Assembly (NCBI RefSeq): GCF_040939455.1
Contig: NC_134110.1
Span: forward strand, 98,547,001 to 98,611,000
DNA length: 64,000 nt
Source: Microcebus murinus
Taxonomy: Eukaryota > Chordata > Mammalia > Primates > Cheirogaleidae
Reading direction: 5' to 3'
In this document: positions 25,342-39,366 of the stretch, piece after piece
Numbering within the stretch: the stretch's first letter is position 1
Layout: each line of letters begins with the position of its first letter
The notes under the pieces: model-generated
Database searches by the model: none
The model's input: only the letters and a program-made list of their open reading frames with translations
Told to the model about the DNA's origin: nothing
Program-made: the position numbers and the translations under genes

Positions 25342-25445
25342 ACAACCTGAGAAAATAGCACACAAAGTTCCCATATTATTAATATCTCACATTAGCATGC
25401 AACATTTGTTACATTTATTAATAAATAATGATGTATTATTACCTA
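25342..25445. repeat. Old L1M-type 3' UTR fragment
   Basis: 'TATTAATATCTCACATTAGC' and 'GTTACATTTATTAATAAATA' resemble an old L1 3' region; an A run follows. The assignment is tentative. Confidence 0.35.
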
Positions 25446-25639
25446 AAAAAAAAAAAGAAATTTTAAAGTATACTCCTATACTCTTGGGTTAAGGAAGAAA
25501 TTTTAAAAATGCAATTTAAACTATTTACAATGGAATGATAATGAGTACTTTACATATTAAAATCCAGCCAAGGTAGCTCCCAGAGGAATTTTTGTTTTGG
25601 GGGTCTCAAATTCAATTGGTCGAAAACAATAAACATTTA

Positions 25640-27325
25640 AAATAATTCAACAAATAATCTATAAAAAGAACAACAAAATAAAGCAAAGGAAATAGAAAGG
25701 AGGAAGTGCTGTAGCTACAAATGGAAGTTAATGAATGGAGAAGAAAAAAAGGAGATGGTCAATATAAGTTTAAAAAAATATAAATATTTGGCCACTTTGA
25801 TTAAGAAAAAATGAGAGAAGGCACTACAAAACAATGGTACAAATAAGAAGGGAAATGTAAATACAGATAGTGAAGAAATTATAAAATTATTTAAAATATA
25901 AGTGTTTTAGGTTGAGGAATGTCCCCCTCCCAAATTCATGTCCACCTCAAACCTATGAGTGTGACTTTATTTTAGAAATAGGGTCTTTACAGATGGAATC
26001 AAGTCAAGGTGAGCTTATACTGGATTAGAGTGGCTCTAAATCCAGTGTGACTGGTGTCCTTAAAAGGAGAAATGTAGGACTATACACACAGAGCACCACG
26101 TGAATTCAGATACAGAGATGGGAGTGATGTGTCTACAAGCCAAGGAACACCAAGGATTGCCCCAAAGCACCAGAAGTTAGAAGTATGAGACAGATCCTCC
26201 TTCACTGCTTCCAAAAGACACCTTGATTTTGGACTTCCAGCCTCCAGAACTGTCATAGGATGAATTTCTGTTGTTTTAAGCCCCTCAGTTGATGGTAGTT
26301 TTTGTTATGGCAATCCTAGGAAACTAATATGCTATGTAAAGTTTTATGTTAATAAGTTGGAAAATCTAAATGAAATGTGTGATCACCTGAGAAAATTGAC
26401 TCATAAAAAGGTAAAAAGCTTGAAATGGTGATCAAGTGTCAGCCTCCCCAAAAAGATGGAGCCTGTATGGTTTCATGGGTAGAATCTAGCTAATCGACCA
26501 AGTGCAGATGATCCCAGGGAGACACTCACGGAGACAATAGAAAGCTTTCAAACTCTTTCTATAAAGCTAATGTAGCCTGCTATTAAGAGAAGACGAGGAG
26601 AGCACACAGAAATACACCTGAAGGAAAACTGATGTATACACATAGGTAGTGAATTTCCAAGCACAATATTAGTAAATTGCACCATGCAATGGGTTAATGG
26701 AATAAGATACACGGCACGGCCTGAGTGTGTAAGGGTAAGGCAACGTGAAGGAATCTAGTCGTGGAGTTGAAGGAAGAGAAAACAAGATCATTTTAATAGG
26801 TTTTGCCAAGAAAGCATTGGATAAAATTCAGCATGAAGTCTGATGGAAACAAACACACGAATAATGACAAGAAAACATAGTAATTTGGAAATATAGGAAA
26901 GCTAACTCACCCAGGTAAAAAATGTCTACCAAGCAACTGTTAAGATGAAGATGGAAATAAGAAAAGGATGCCTGCTGTCACTGCTACGCTCAGCGTTTAT
27001 TCTGGAGGAACACTCAGTTCGAGTAAAAGACATGAGGTAGAAGCTTTCTCTGCAGATGCTAGCTGTGTGAGGCTGTTAGGATTAATAAGAGAGTTCTGCA
27101 GGATAGGTGGATTCTAGGCCAACATTACAGCTTTCCTATCCAGCAGCAATTACTGATTAGAAAAATCATTAAAAAGCTCCATTAGTAAGATCCAAAGACT
27201 TGTAAAATATCTAAGAATAGAGCCAAAAAGTGCATAAGACTCATGTGAAGAATGAACAATACCGGAAAAGGAAAAGAAGATTTCAATCTATGGAGAGAAA
27301 TACCATGAAACACGAAAGCCCAAAC
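25640..27325 (+). repeat. Old LINE-1 (L1M) ORF2, interrupted by an LTR
   Basis: Degraded L1 ORF2 sequence without usable frames. Before the LTR: 'AAAAAATGAGAGAAGGCACT'. After it: 'AAGAAAGCATTGGATAAAAT' followed by 'TCAGCATGAAGTCTGATGG' (the '[10 protein letters not shown]' region), then 'AAGGATGCCTGCTGTCACTG' (the 'GCPLSP' region). The MaLR LTR at 25903-26335 splits it. Confidence 0.65.
25903..26335 (+). repeat. MaLR-type solo LTR
   Basis: 'AAATAGGGTCTTTACAGATG', 'GTGACTGGTGTCCTTAAAAG', 'CAAGCCAAGGAACACCAAGG' and 'TTCCAGCCTCCAGAACTGTC' follow the MaLR/MLT1 order, ending 'AATCCTAGGAAACTAATAT'. No internal viral sequence is present. It inserted into older L1M sequence. Confidence 0.8.
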
Positions 27326-27349
27326 CTTCCACCACCCTCAACATATCTT

Positions 27350-27437
27350 TTTTTTTTTTAATTTTTTATTTTTTCATATTATGGGGGTACAAATATTGTT
27401 AGGGTTACAAATATTGCCCCTGCCATTCCTCCCCATG
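27350..27437 (-). mobile_element. Very short LINE-1 3' end
   Basis: A T run then 'ATATTATGGGGGTACAAATA' is the reverse of the strepsirrhine L1 3' terminus. The exact direct repeat 'AACATATCTT' at 27340-27349 and 27438-27447 marks the TSD of an insertion of under 90 bases. Confidence 0.9.
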
Positions 27438-27494
27438 AACATATCTTATGAGGAAAGAAGACAACGTATTTGAAATTAGGCTTTTTCTGGAAAC

Positions 27495-27575
27495 AATAAT
27501 AGTTACCATTTATTAAATGCCTATTATGTGCCAAATGCTCTAAAACTTTATTTCAATTAAACTCTCATACACTGC
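27495..27575 (-). repeat. MIR SINE fragment
   Basis: 'CCATTTATTAAATGCCTATT' and 'ATGTGCCAAATGCTCT' resemble the reverse of the MIR tail. Confidence 0.5.
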
Positions 27576-27705
27576 TGTTTTCTCATCTGTAATTTGAGGA
27601 TGATAAGCCCATACTATGGAATGGCGAGATTTGAAAGGGCAGACACATTAAAGCAACAGCTCTTTTTATACGGTGCCTGCTACATAGTAAGAGCCCAAGA
27701 AAATT
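27576..27705 (+). repeat. MIR SINE fragment
   Basis: 'TTTTCTCATCTGTAATTTGA' and 'GGTGCCTGCTACATAGTAAG' fit the MIR plus-strand order, directly beside an oppositely oriented fragment. Confidence 0.55.
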
Positions 27706-28205
27706 ACAGGAAAATAATTCTTACAGTAACCTTGACCTTGTCAAGGAGGAATTTTTATAAATTAGTAAATTGATTCAACTGGATTGTTTCATCTGATTTT
27801 TAAACTTGATTTTGTCCCTCCATATATCATGCAGCCCTTCAAGGTATGTGTTGCTACAGTCACAGGAGCTCGTGGCTTACGAAAGGAAGGAAACAGAATC
27901 TGGTTCTGTTTTTTGAATCTGAATCTGAATCTGTCTGAATCTGGTTCTGACATCAGCTCCTCCTCTGCCCATAGAGGCAGCTGATGATCAGTCTCTGGCG
28001 AAGGCAATTGAATTAGCCTGCGGATCTAGTCATTCCTTTGCAAGGCTGGTAATAAAAGAAAAAAAAAAAGCAGTCAGTTTTTCCCCTGGCCCCCAACGGA
28101 ACCAGCCGTTCTGTAGCCTAAATTGACCCAATTCCTCCCTGAAGTCTTTTCCTTCAGAGCCACACCCACTGCTAAGGTAGTGCCAGTCGGAGACGCGCTT
28201 GAGTC
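27706..28205. other. Unassigned sequence; short GAATCT tandem
   Basis: No gene is seen. A small hexamer repeat of GAATCT units lies near 27915-27945. Confidence 0.4.
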
Positions 28206-28220
28206 AAAGACCAGTTTCTG

Positions 28221-29759
28221 AAAAAGGGAGGGGCAAGATGGCGGACGAGAAACACCGCCAGAGTGTCTCTGCAGTAAAGACAGATTCTAGGAGAAATTAG
28301 AAGAAAGAAGGAAGCAGACGAGCACACATCAGATGAGAACACATCAGAAGAGGGTCGGAAGGACGGGTACCTGAGACCACGGGAGACTCCACGGGAGGAA
28401 GTTGTAGAGGAGAACTGGAGGCTGAGAGCTCTGAAGCAGCCTGGAGACCAGCGGCAAGGGTAGGTAGAGCAGTTAACTTTCCCCTCCCTTACATTTCTGA
28501 CTGCTGGTGGGATCCCCAGCATTTGGAGAGACCTGCAGACACCAGCCCAGAGACGGCCACTGCCAGTGAGCAGTAAGCCTGTAGCAGACGGGGCACCAGG
28601 CTCCCAACTCCCTCGGGGCACCTCCCTGTGCACAGACCCGAGCAGCGTGGCAGGCGCCATATTGCCTCATTCTCCCCTCCCCCGACCCTACCCGTGGCTG
28701 CCCAGAGAGACAATATAGCCACGAGCCAGAGGCACTTCCAGGGAATGGAACCTTCCCTTTTGGGGCCCTACAGCTGACTAAGGGGAACTCAGACTGTGAG
28801 CTCCCTACCCGCCAGCCCTCCCAGGAGCTGCTGGCCCGGTGATCCCAGGAGAATGGGGCAGACCCTGAGGCTGAGAGACATAGACCCAGCTGGGGCTCCC
28901 ATGGGTGAATTGGGACCGGCACTCCTCTCCCTGGTGGGGATATAGTTTGAAATCTGGGACCTAGATGTCAGACCTGCAGACCAGATCCCTTGCACCCAGG
29001 TCTCACATTGCCTGGGACACAGAAGGGAACAGCCTACTGAGGTGTGTGTGTCTTCAGAGGCAGATCAGCGTCCTAGAGGACAACCTTCCCCCCAAAGGGA
29101 GGCCGTGTGCCCAGCCCAGGTGGTGTTCCTGCACATGGAACCTCCCGGCCCGCATCACAGGCAGGGGATGCATAGTGGTGTGAGGTCTGGCCTACTGGCA
29201 GAGGCCCAGGAGTAGCCGTAGAGTTGGGGAGGGTGGAAAGAAGTGAGGCCTGCTCCAGACTGCAGGTCTCAGACAACCCCAACCCACACGTAGACTTTCC
29301 AACTGAGTGGGGGCATTCTAGCCCCTCCATGACAGCTTTTCCCGGAAGCAGAGAACAGAACTTTGACCCCTGCTAACAGCATTGGTGGTGCCTGGGTGCA
29401 GGTTTACCCAACCCAGCTCCACCCAGACTCTCTCCTAGACCAGCCCTCATTGAGGGGAAGAAAAGGACACACTTGGAAGTCCCAGGGCCCCACCGACCAC
29501 CTGAGGCACTAGAGTGCTTCTCTACAGGAACAAGAGCTAATAAAAGGACACAAAAAAAACAGCGTAGCCTGTTCCTCCAAGCAAGCGCCACCTACTGACA
29601 AGGAGGACACCCTGCACACCCTCTTCAAGGCACCTACTAAATCATATACAGGGAGTGGTCGAACCTCACCTACAGACATCACCTACCAGCTGAGAAACTA
29701 AACAAGGCATGTGAATACCCAAATAAAAACCTAAAGGAAAGAAACAACAACTGATCGAC
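28221..29759 (+). promoter_or_regulatory. LINE-1 element 2 5' UTR / promoter
   Basis: This is the longest of the three leaders. The extra segment runs from about 29382 ('GCATTGGTGGTGCCTGGG') to 29550. A 149-codon antisense frame (28473-28922) overlaps the antisense frames of elements 1 and 3 ('LGLCLSASGSAPFSW', 'GSSQSEFPLVSCR'). Confidence 0.75.
28234..28244 (+). promoter_or_regulatory. YY1-like site at L1 5' end
   Basis: 'CAAGATGGCGG', identical to the site in element 1 and similarly placed 14 bases from the 5' end. Confidence 0.65.
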
Positions 29760-30758
29760 ATGGGAAGAAATCAGCGAAGGTACTCTGGAAATATGAAGAA
29801 CCAAACGGAAAACACACCCCCAAAGAGGAGCACCAGCCCCTTAGAAACAGACACCAACCACACTCAGGCAACCAAAATGACAGAAGAGGAATTCTGAATG
29901 TGGATAATAAGAAAATTCAACGACCTGCAAGAACAACTCAATAACCAACACAAAGAAACCACAAAAAGCCTCCAGGACCTGGAACAAAAGTTCACTAAAG
30001 AAATCGATACAATGAAGAAAAGTGTAACTGAACTCCTGGAAATGAAGAATCAATTCAGGGAACTACAAAATACTGTGGAAAGCCTCAAGAACAGGGTAGA
30101 TTAAACAGAAGAAAGAATCTCAGAGATTGAAGATAACACCTTCCGATTAAATAAATCAGTCACAGAAATAGAGCAGAGAAACAAGAGAAAAGAGCAAAGC
30201 CTACAAGAGATATGGGATTATGTGAAGAAACCTAATGTGAGGGTCATAGGGTTGTCAGAAGGGGAAGAAGACAACACTCAAGGGTTGGACAAGCTGTTTG
30301 AAGACATAATAGAGGAAAATTTCCCAGGCCTTGCTCAAAATCTCCAGATACAAGTTTAAGAAGCTCGAAGGACCCCTGGGAGATTCAATGCAAACAGGAA
30401 GACGTCACAACATGCAGTCATCAGAGTGACCAAAATATCAACTAAAGAGGCCCTTCTATGAGCTGTAAGATAAAAGAAGCAAGTAACATACAAAGGAAAG
30501 CCAATCCAAATGATGCCAGACTTCTCTACTGAAACTTTACAAGCAAGGAGAGACTGGGGCCCCATTCTCACTCTTCTGAAACAGAACAATGCCCAGCCTA
30601 GAATCTTATTCCCTGCAAAACTAAGTTTTGTATATGAAGGAGAAATCAAGACATTCTCAGATAAGAAAAGACTGAGAGAATTCACCAAGACAAGACCAGC
30701 CCTTCAAGAAGTACTCAAAACAGCATTACCCACGGATCAGCACAATAAACACTCATGA
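29760..30758 (+). pseudogene. LINE-1 ORF1, element 2 (disrupted)
   Basis: The frame starts MGRNQRRYSGNMKN. A TGA at 29895-29897 replaces the arginine codon after 'MTEEEF', ending the product after 45 codons. The coiled coil continues from 29898 ('SLQDLEQKFTKEIDTMKKS') to a second stop at 30102-30104, and more follow at about 30357 and 30470. The C-terminal domain is still readable ('MTPDFSTETLQARRDWGP', 'LSFVYEGEIKTFSDK'). The four coiled-coil residues missing in element 1 are present here. The original stop is at 30756-30758. Confidence 0.92.
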
Positions 30759-30802
30759 ATCTAAATCTACCCAAAGCTAAAGATAAAAGCCCAGATACTA
30801 CA

Positions 30803-33800
30803 ATGGCTCAAGAGAGAAAACAAAGCAACAAAGTTCAACCCCACATAATGAACAGAAATCTGCCCCCCTATAAGTTAACTCAATAAATGTGAATGGCCTG
30901 AACTCCCTACTCAATAGGCCGGCCGAATGGATAAAAAAATACAAGCCAAGTATCTGCTGCCTTCAGGAAACACATCTAACCTGCAATGATGCAGTTAGAC
31001 TAAAGGTAAAGGGGTGGAGAACAATATTTCAAGCAAAAGGAAGCCAAAAGAAAAGCTGGCATGGCAGTGCTGATTACAGATAACTTAGTTTTTAAATCAA
31101 CAAAAGTAATAAAAGAGAAAGAAGGTCACTATATAATGGTGAAGGGTACAGTTCAACAAGAAGACATAACAATTCTAAATATATGCACCCAACATAGGTG
31201 CACCCAGATTCATAAAGCAAACTCTACTTGATCTAAACAAATGGATAAACAACAACACCATAATAGTCGGAGACTTTAACACCCCACTGACAGCACAGGA
31301 CAGATCCTCCAAACAGAAAATCAACAAAGAAGTAATGGACTTAAACAGAACTCTAGAACAAATGGGCCTCACTGACATCTACAGGACATTCTACCCCCAA
31401 ACCCCTGGATATATGTTCTTCTCATTAACCCATGGGTCATTCTCTAAGATTGACCATATCCTAGGACACAAAACACATCTCAAACAATTTAAAAAAATAG
31501 AACTTATACCATGTATCTTTTCAGACCCAATGGAATAAATGTAGAAATCAATCCTAACAGGAGTTCTCATTTCTACACAAAGTCATGGAAACTAAACAAC
31601 CTTCTGCTGCATGATCACTTCATAAATGAGGAAATCAAGATGGAAATCAAAAGATTCTTTGAACTAAATGACAAAGGAGACACAAATTACCAAAACCTGT
31701 GGGACACAGCTAAAGCAGTCCTGACAGGAAAGTTTATTTCCATAAATGTCTATATCCAAAAGTTGAAAACATCACAAATAGACCACCTAATGAATTTTCT
31801 CAAAGAGCTGGAAAAAGAAGAACAGGTCGGCCCTAAACCCAGCAGAAGAAACAAAATCATTAAGATCAAATCAGAACTAAACGAAATTGACAATAGGGAA
31901 ACTATACGGAAGATTAATAAAACAATAAGTTGGTTCTTTGAAAAAATAAATAAAATTGACACACCATTGGCTAGACTAACAAAAAGCAGAAAAGAAAAAT
32001 CTCTAATAAGCTCCATCAGGAAAAATAAAGGAGAAATTACAACTGATGCCCCGGAGATGCAAGATATAATTTATGAATACTACAAAAACCTTTATGCACA
32101 AAAACTGGAAAATGTGGAGGAAATGGACAATTTCTTAGAAACTCACAGCCTCCCTAGGCTCAACCAGGAAGAAATAGAATTCCTGAACAGACCATATCAA
32201 GTACTGAAATTGAAACAGCAATAAAAACCTTCCTAAAAAGAAAAGTCCTAACCAGATGGTTTCACACCCAAATTTTACCACACCTATAAGGAAGAACTGG
32301 TGCCTATCCTGCAGAAATTATTCCACAACATTGAGAAGGATGAAAACCTCCCCAGCCCCCAACACATTTTATGTAGTGAACATAACCTTGATACCAAAAT
32401 CAGGAAAGGATGCGACAAAAAAAGAAAACTACAGACCAATATCCCTTATGAATATAGATGCAAAAATTCTCAACAAAATCCTAGCCAATCCAATGCAGGT
32501 GCTTGTGAAAAAAATAATCCATCACAACCAGGTGGGGTTCATCCCAGGGATGCAGGGATGGTTCAACATACGCAAATCTATAAATGTAATTCACCATATA
32601 AACAGAAGCAAAAACAAAGACCATATGAGCCTCTTAATAGACACAGAAAAAGCATTTGACAAAATTCAACACCCTTTTATGATAAAAACGCTCAACAAAA
32701 TAGGCATAGATGGGGCTTACCTAAAATTGATACAAGCCATATATGACAAACCCACAGCCAATATCATACTGAATGGGGAAAAATTGAAAGCATTCCCACT
32801 TAGAACTGGAACTAGACAAGGTTGCCCACTATCTCCTCTTCTATTCAACATAGTGCTGGAAGTCCTTGCTATAGCAATCAGACAGGAGAGCAGAATTAAG
32901 GGCATCCAAATGGGAGCAGAACAGATCAAACTCTCACTCTTTGCTGATGACATGATATTATACCTAGAAAACTCCAAGATTTCAACCAAGAGACTCCTTG
33001 ATCTGATAAATGAATTTGGCAAAGTCTCAGGATACAAAATCAATACACAGAAATCAGAGGCATTCATATACCCCAACAATAGTACAACTGAGAACGAAAT
33101 CAAAGACTCAATTTGCTCCAAAATAGCAACAAAGAAAATAAAGTACCTAGGAATATATTTAACTAAGAAGGTAAAAGACCTCTACAGGGAGAACTATGAA
33201 ACACTGAAGAAAAAAATAGCAGAGGATGTAAACAGATGGAAGAATATACCATGCTCATGGTTTGGCAGAATCAACATTGTTAAAATATCTATACTACCCA
33301 AAGTGACCTACAGAGTCAATGCAATCCCTATTAAAATACCATCATCATTTTTCACAGACATAGAAAAAATAGTTTTATGCTTCGCATGGAACCGGAGAAG
33401 ACCCCGTATAGCAAAATCAATCCTAGGCAATAAAAACAAAAGAGGAGGTATCAATTTACCAGACTTCAAATTATACTACAAGGCTATAGTAATTAAAACA
33501 TCTTGGGACTGGCACAAGAACAGGGACATTGACCAATAGAATAGAACAGAGAACCCAGATATAAAATCATCCTCCTATAGCCAACTAATCTTGGACAAAG
33601 CAGACAAAAACATACACTGGGGCAAAGAATCCTTCTTCAATAAATGGTGCTGGGAAAACTGGATAGCCACACGTAGAAGACTGAAACAGGACCCACACCT
33701 TTCATGTCTCACAAAAATCAACTCACGCTGGGTAACGGACTTGAACATTATGTGTGAAACTATTAGAATCCTAGAGGAAAACGTTCAAAATACTCTTCTA

Positions 33801-34673
33801 GACATTGGCCTAGGCAAAGAATTTATGAAGAAGACCCCAAAGGCAATCACAGCAACAACAAAAGTAAATAAATGGGACCTGATCAAATGGAAAAGCTTCT
33901 GCACAGCCAAAGAAACTGTCAAGAGAGCAAACAGACAACCCACAGAATGGGAGAACATTTTCCAAAGCTACACATCCAATAAAGGGATGATAACTAGAAT
34001 TTATTTAGAACTCAGGAAAATCAGCAAGAAAAAATCAAGCAACCCTATCAAAAAGTGGGCAAAGGACATGAACAGAAAATTTTCAAAAGAAGACAGAATA
34101 AAGGCCAACAAACATATGAAAAAATGCTCAACATCTCTAATCATCAGGGAAATGCAAATCAAAACTGCAATGTGATGTCACTTTTCTCCAGTGAGAATGG
34201 CCTGTATCAAAAAGTCCCCAAACAATAAATGTTGGCATGGATGTGGAGAGATAGGAACACTCCTACACTGTTGGTGGGACTGCAAACTGGCTCAGCCTCT
34301 GTAGAAAGCAATATGGAGATACCTTAAAGAGATACAAGTAGATCTACCATTTGATCCAGCAATCCCATTACTCAGCATCTACCCAAAAGAACAAAAGACA
34401 TTCTATAAAAAAGACATCTTCACTAGAATGTTTATAGCAGCACATTTCACAATTGCAAAGGTGTGGAAACAACCCATGTGCCCATTAATACATGAGTGGA
34501 TTAATAAAATGTGGTACATGTATACCATGGAGTACTATTCAGCTTTAAGAAACAATGGTGATATAGAACCTCTTGTATCTTCGTGGATAGAGCTGGAACC
34601 CATTCTACTAAGTGAAGTATCTCAAGAATGGAAAAACCAGCACCACATGTACTCACCAGCAAATTGGTATTAA
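30803..34673 (+). pseudogene. LINE-1 ORF2, element 2 (disrupted)
   Basis: It starts MAQERKQSNKVQPH but is cut by a TAA within 30 codons. Open segments follow in shifting frames: 30889-31083, 31335-31538 (endonuclease), 31511-32224, 32256-33539 (reverse transcriptase with '[15 protein letters not shown]' and '[14 protein letters not shown]'), 33591-34175, and 34428-34673 (C-terminus to the normal stop). The position that is TGA in elements 1 and 3 is AGA here (34425-34427). The 1.28-kb reverse transcriptase segment is the longest intact stretch of ORF2 in the window, but without the rest it is inert. Confidence 0.93.
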
Positions 34674-34875
34674 CGGATCAACACTTAAGTGGACATATAG
34701 GAATAACATTTATCGGGTGCTGGGCAGGTGGGAGGGGGGAGTGGGGGCATGCTCAATATACGTAACCTTAACATTTGTACCCCCATAATATCCCGAAATT
34801 TAAAAAAAACAACAAAAAATGTTTTAAAGTAGACAAACCATAAGACAAAAATAAATTAATAAAGGCCAATTTCTG

Positions 34876-35589
34876 CACCCAGGGGTTCTGATCTGTAGGT
34901 TACTTTTTTTTGGGTCTTGTCCCAAATAGCTTTTCTTTGTAGCACTAGCACAGTTTGTACTTTACAATTCTTTGAACAGTTGTATGCATTTTGTTTGTAT
35001 TCTCCCCTGCATCCCACGCGCAGGCAGGACCTTGTGGGGTTTGCTTTCCGTTACTGCTCAGTGCCGTGAAGGGCCCAGCCTGTGTGCCCACGCACAACTC
35101 CTGGGTTCTTGGAGACAGACGCTCATGCAGCCCAGTAAGCCTGAGGTCAAGGGCTCCCCCAGCGGCAGCCCACTTCCCCAGACACTCGTTATGCAAAGCA
35201 AGCATCGGGGAGCGATCCAGGGAGACAGAACATTCCAGTGATCTGGAGCAGGGATGGCAGGCTGAGCTCTGGGCCAAATTTTTGTAAGTAAAATGTTGTG
35301 GGAACATGGCACCTTCATTCATGTCAGTATCCCCTGTGACTGCTTTCCTGACACGCCGGCAGAGTTGGGTGGTCACAGCAGAGACCATGTGGCCTGAAAA
35401 CAAAAGTTTACTGACCTCCGATCTAGAGGCCTAATTTGGACTCTGCTAACCGGCATGAAGTGGTCAGAAATCTGCTTAAAGGAACGCGAGGTGCAGACTG
35501 AGCCTTAGGCCGTCCTGAAGGATGCTGGTGACAGGCCTCACTGTCATTCCCAATTCATGCAAGCATGAGCCATGGCTCAATCTTAAAAA
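34876..35589. other. Single-copy-like sequence, nothing recognised
   Basis: About 0.7 kb of GC-moderate sequence. The overlapping frames on both strands (up to 152 codons) show no motif. Confidence 0.35.
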
Positions 35590-35779
35590 AGAAAAAAACA
35601 TTATTGCCCCAAAACATACATAACACAAAATTTACCATTCTAACCATTTTTTAAGTGTATAGTTCATTGGCATTATGTACATAATTGGTACTATGTACAT
35701 TATATGGTATTTGCACTGTTATTCAAATCGCCACCATCCCCCTCCAGAAGGTCTCCCTCTTCCCAAATTGAGAACCTTT
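35590..35779. repeat. Old L1M-type fragment
   Basis: 'AAAATTTACCATTCTAACCA', 'AAGTGTATAGTTCATTGGCA' and 'CGCCACCATCCCCCTCCAGA' match a common old L1 3' sequence. It is the target of the L1 insertion that follows. Confidence 0.5.
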
Positions 35780-36046
35780 TTTTTCCACCTCTCCAACTTT
35801 ATTTCTTTCCTTTTTTTCTTTTTTTTCAGAATATTACAGGGGTACAAATGCTTTGGTCACATACATTAACATTGCCTTTGCACCGCCCGAGTCAAAGCTA
35901 CAAGCATGCCCACCCCCCAGACAACGCACACCGCACCCACTGGGTGTGAATTTACACCCCCCCAGCCATCCCGATGAATATTACTTCCATATGTGCACAT
36001 AAGTGTTGATCCATTAGCGCCAATTTAATGGCGAGGACATGTGGTG
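35780..36046 (-). mobile_element. LINE-1 3' end, older primate type
   Basis: In reverse: 'AATATTACAGGGGTACAAAT', 'ATTGCCTTTGCACCGCCC', 'TGGGTGTGAATTTACACC', 'GATGAATATTACTTCCATAT'. Near-duplicate flanks at 35763-35779 and 36047-36063 (cores 'AATTGAGAACCTTT' and 'AACTGAGAACGTTT') form a 17-bp TSD with two differences. Confidence 0.85.
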
Positions 36047-36063
36047 CCAAACTGAGAACGTTT

Positions 36064-37250
<1,187 letters not shown>

Positions 37251-37394
37251 CTAAGTGACAGGCAGGGAGGGACAGGCAGGCTCCTGGAGGGACACACACC
37301 TGAGAGAGTCAGAGCCCAAGCAAACTTCATTTCCACATCCCTACAACTAGGAATATTGAGTGTAATCATGCATCATATATTTAAAAATAACTAT

Positions 37395-37592
37395 TAAAAG
37401 AGTGGAGTTGGAATGTTCCCAACACAAAGAAATGGTATATGCTTGAGGTGATGGATATCCCAGTTATCTTGATTTGATTACTATACATCGTACACCTGTT
37501 TCAAAACATCAGTGCACCCCATAAATATTTATATACCTATTATGTACTGACAATAATTAAAAACAAAAATAATTTTTTAAAAAAAGACCTAA
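37395..37592 (+). repeat. Old LINE-1 3' tail
   Basis: 'GGAATGTTCCCAACACAAAG', 'TGAGGTGATGGATATCCCAG' and 'CATCAGTGCACCCCATAAAT' are the end of an L1MA/L1MB-like 3' UTR, ending in an A-rich tail. Confidence 0.8.
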
Positions 37593-39366
37593 GTCGAATG
37601 GAGTCTTTACTGCAGGCACTTAAATAGGATATTAGAAGTGGGAAAGAACTGGGGAAATCCACGAGAATAGTGTTGGTCTAGGGGCAGGGGTAGGAAGGCG
37701 GTTGACAAGGGACACTCTACATCCACATGGATCAGCACTTGGGCCCACTGCTCTGGACGTGCAGCCTGAGCTCTCCCGCCCGTGGCTTCCCTGACTGGGC
37801 CCTGCAGGTTCTGCGACGGTTCCGAGTCTCCAACCAAGTCCTCCCATTCGATGATCCCACAGGGCAGATGACTGGTCAGTCCTCTGCGGGTAGACTTCCT
37901 GGGTAGGATTGGCATATACCGCCCCCAGAGTGGGAGTGAAGCAGGCAATGGACTCAACACTCCAGGACACTTCAGGATTTTTTAAAAGACAAATTTTGAT
38001 GTGAATTATCTTGAGATTTGCCCTGTCTTTAATGCTTGCCCCTTCTTAGGCTACAGTTGTCCCACGATTTGCTTGTACACACCATCGCGGGCCCTGGGCA
38101 ATTTAGATTAATTGATCTGGTTGCCTACCTCCCCATCCTCAAATAATCAGCTGGAGTCTTCCCTCCTCTGACTCAAGTTGGGAGAGGGCTGTGGGAGACA
38201 GAGACAGAGGGAGGGAGAGAGAATGAAGGGGTGTTTGGAACCAGGTTATCTTGGCAGATATCGTTAAAATTGAGTTGAATATTAACATTAATTTCTGGCA
38301 TGGAAGTAGTTATTTGAATTTAGGATATTAAATTAATGGCTAATAATAACTTGTTTGTTTGTTCTGAAACTTAGAAACAAGCTGGGGAGACCGTTTGGCC
38401 ATGCTGATATCATAACTCTATTACGGGCAATGTTGCAGTTTAATCAGATGAACCAACTATGTCACCTGATCCACTTTTTTTTTAAAGTAAAAGCTGGAGA
38501 AAGGAGCTGGCTAAGTCCAAGGCTGTTTAGATTGTGTGCGGTTTTCTGGAAAACATCTTCATTGTTCGGGGTGAAAAGTTGAAGTTTTATTTTTATGCCT
38601 CTCTGTTTTTAGCTGCAGATCAGTGTCACTGACTGACGGTGGAAGCCCCTTTGTACGAAACATCCCTTATTGCATTTGTCCCTTGAGCATAACATGTGCC
38701 AAATGGTCATTTCTCATAGGCTGGTTGACTTTCTGGAGAGAGGAAACATCTTGATAACTCACTGAGGCGTCTCGGGTGGAGAGAGCGAGTCACGCTGCGG
38801 GGCAGGGCGCGGGGCAGGGCGCGAGGCAGGCCCACCCACCTGCTCAGCCTGGCTCATCACCGCCCATTACCCAACCGGGCGCACTTGGCTGCCGTCTTCT
38901 CAAAGACACTTACGCAGGGGTATTTTGTAACGACGTCAGTTCTTTTCCTGTCTGACCTAGAAGATTAGGATGACTCAATGCTGGCTGGTCAACCTTAAAG
39001 ATTAAATCGAGGACATCAGCTTAATGGTTTTAACAGCTAGTGTAAAGGATTTCCCAAGTAAGAGAATCATGATATGAAACAGGTCCGGAAATTTTATTCA
39101 ACCTTAAAGAGAAAGTAGCATCTCTGAAAGCAAACTTTACGATTGTATTTCCTAAAAAATAAACTTGAAGTTTAAACAGAAGAAATAAGGGTACAGGAGT
39201 CTAATGGAGAATTGACGTATGCTAAACTTATAAAGGGCCTTCCTATGTGAATGAATATCCATTTGTTTGTTGGAAACTGCAGGTACCATTATTATTTTAT
39301 AATTATAATTATTTTCTCAGTTGCATTCCTTAGAGTACACCATGTGTTTGCTCTAGTTCAGTGCTT
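37593..39366. other. Single-copy-like sequence
   Basis: No repeat or gene is recognised. A small GC-rich tandem (unit about 12 bases, 'GGGGCAGGGCGC') lies at 38799-38830, and a purine-rich GAGA stretch near 38198-38226. Confidence 0.4.

Larger units (their letters stand above)
28221..34860 (+). mobile_element. Full-length LINE-1, element 2
   Basis: A full L1 of about 6.6 kb with a long 5' UTR (28221-29759), ORF1 (29760-30758), 44-bp gap, ORF2 (30803-34673), a shortened 3' UTR and an A-rich tail. The TSD is readable despite decay: 'AAAGACCAGTTTCTG' at 28206-28220 and 'AAAGGCCAATTTCTG' at 34861-34875. It has more stops and small indels than elements 1 and 3 and keeps a 5' UTR segment they have lost, so it is probably an older lineage. 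Its 3' UTR is missing most of the middle ('GGGTATATACATACATA' block). Confidence 0.95.
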
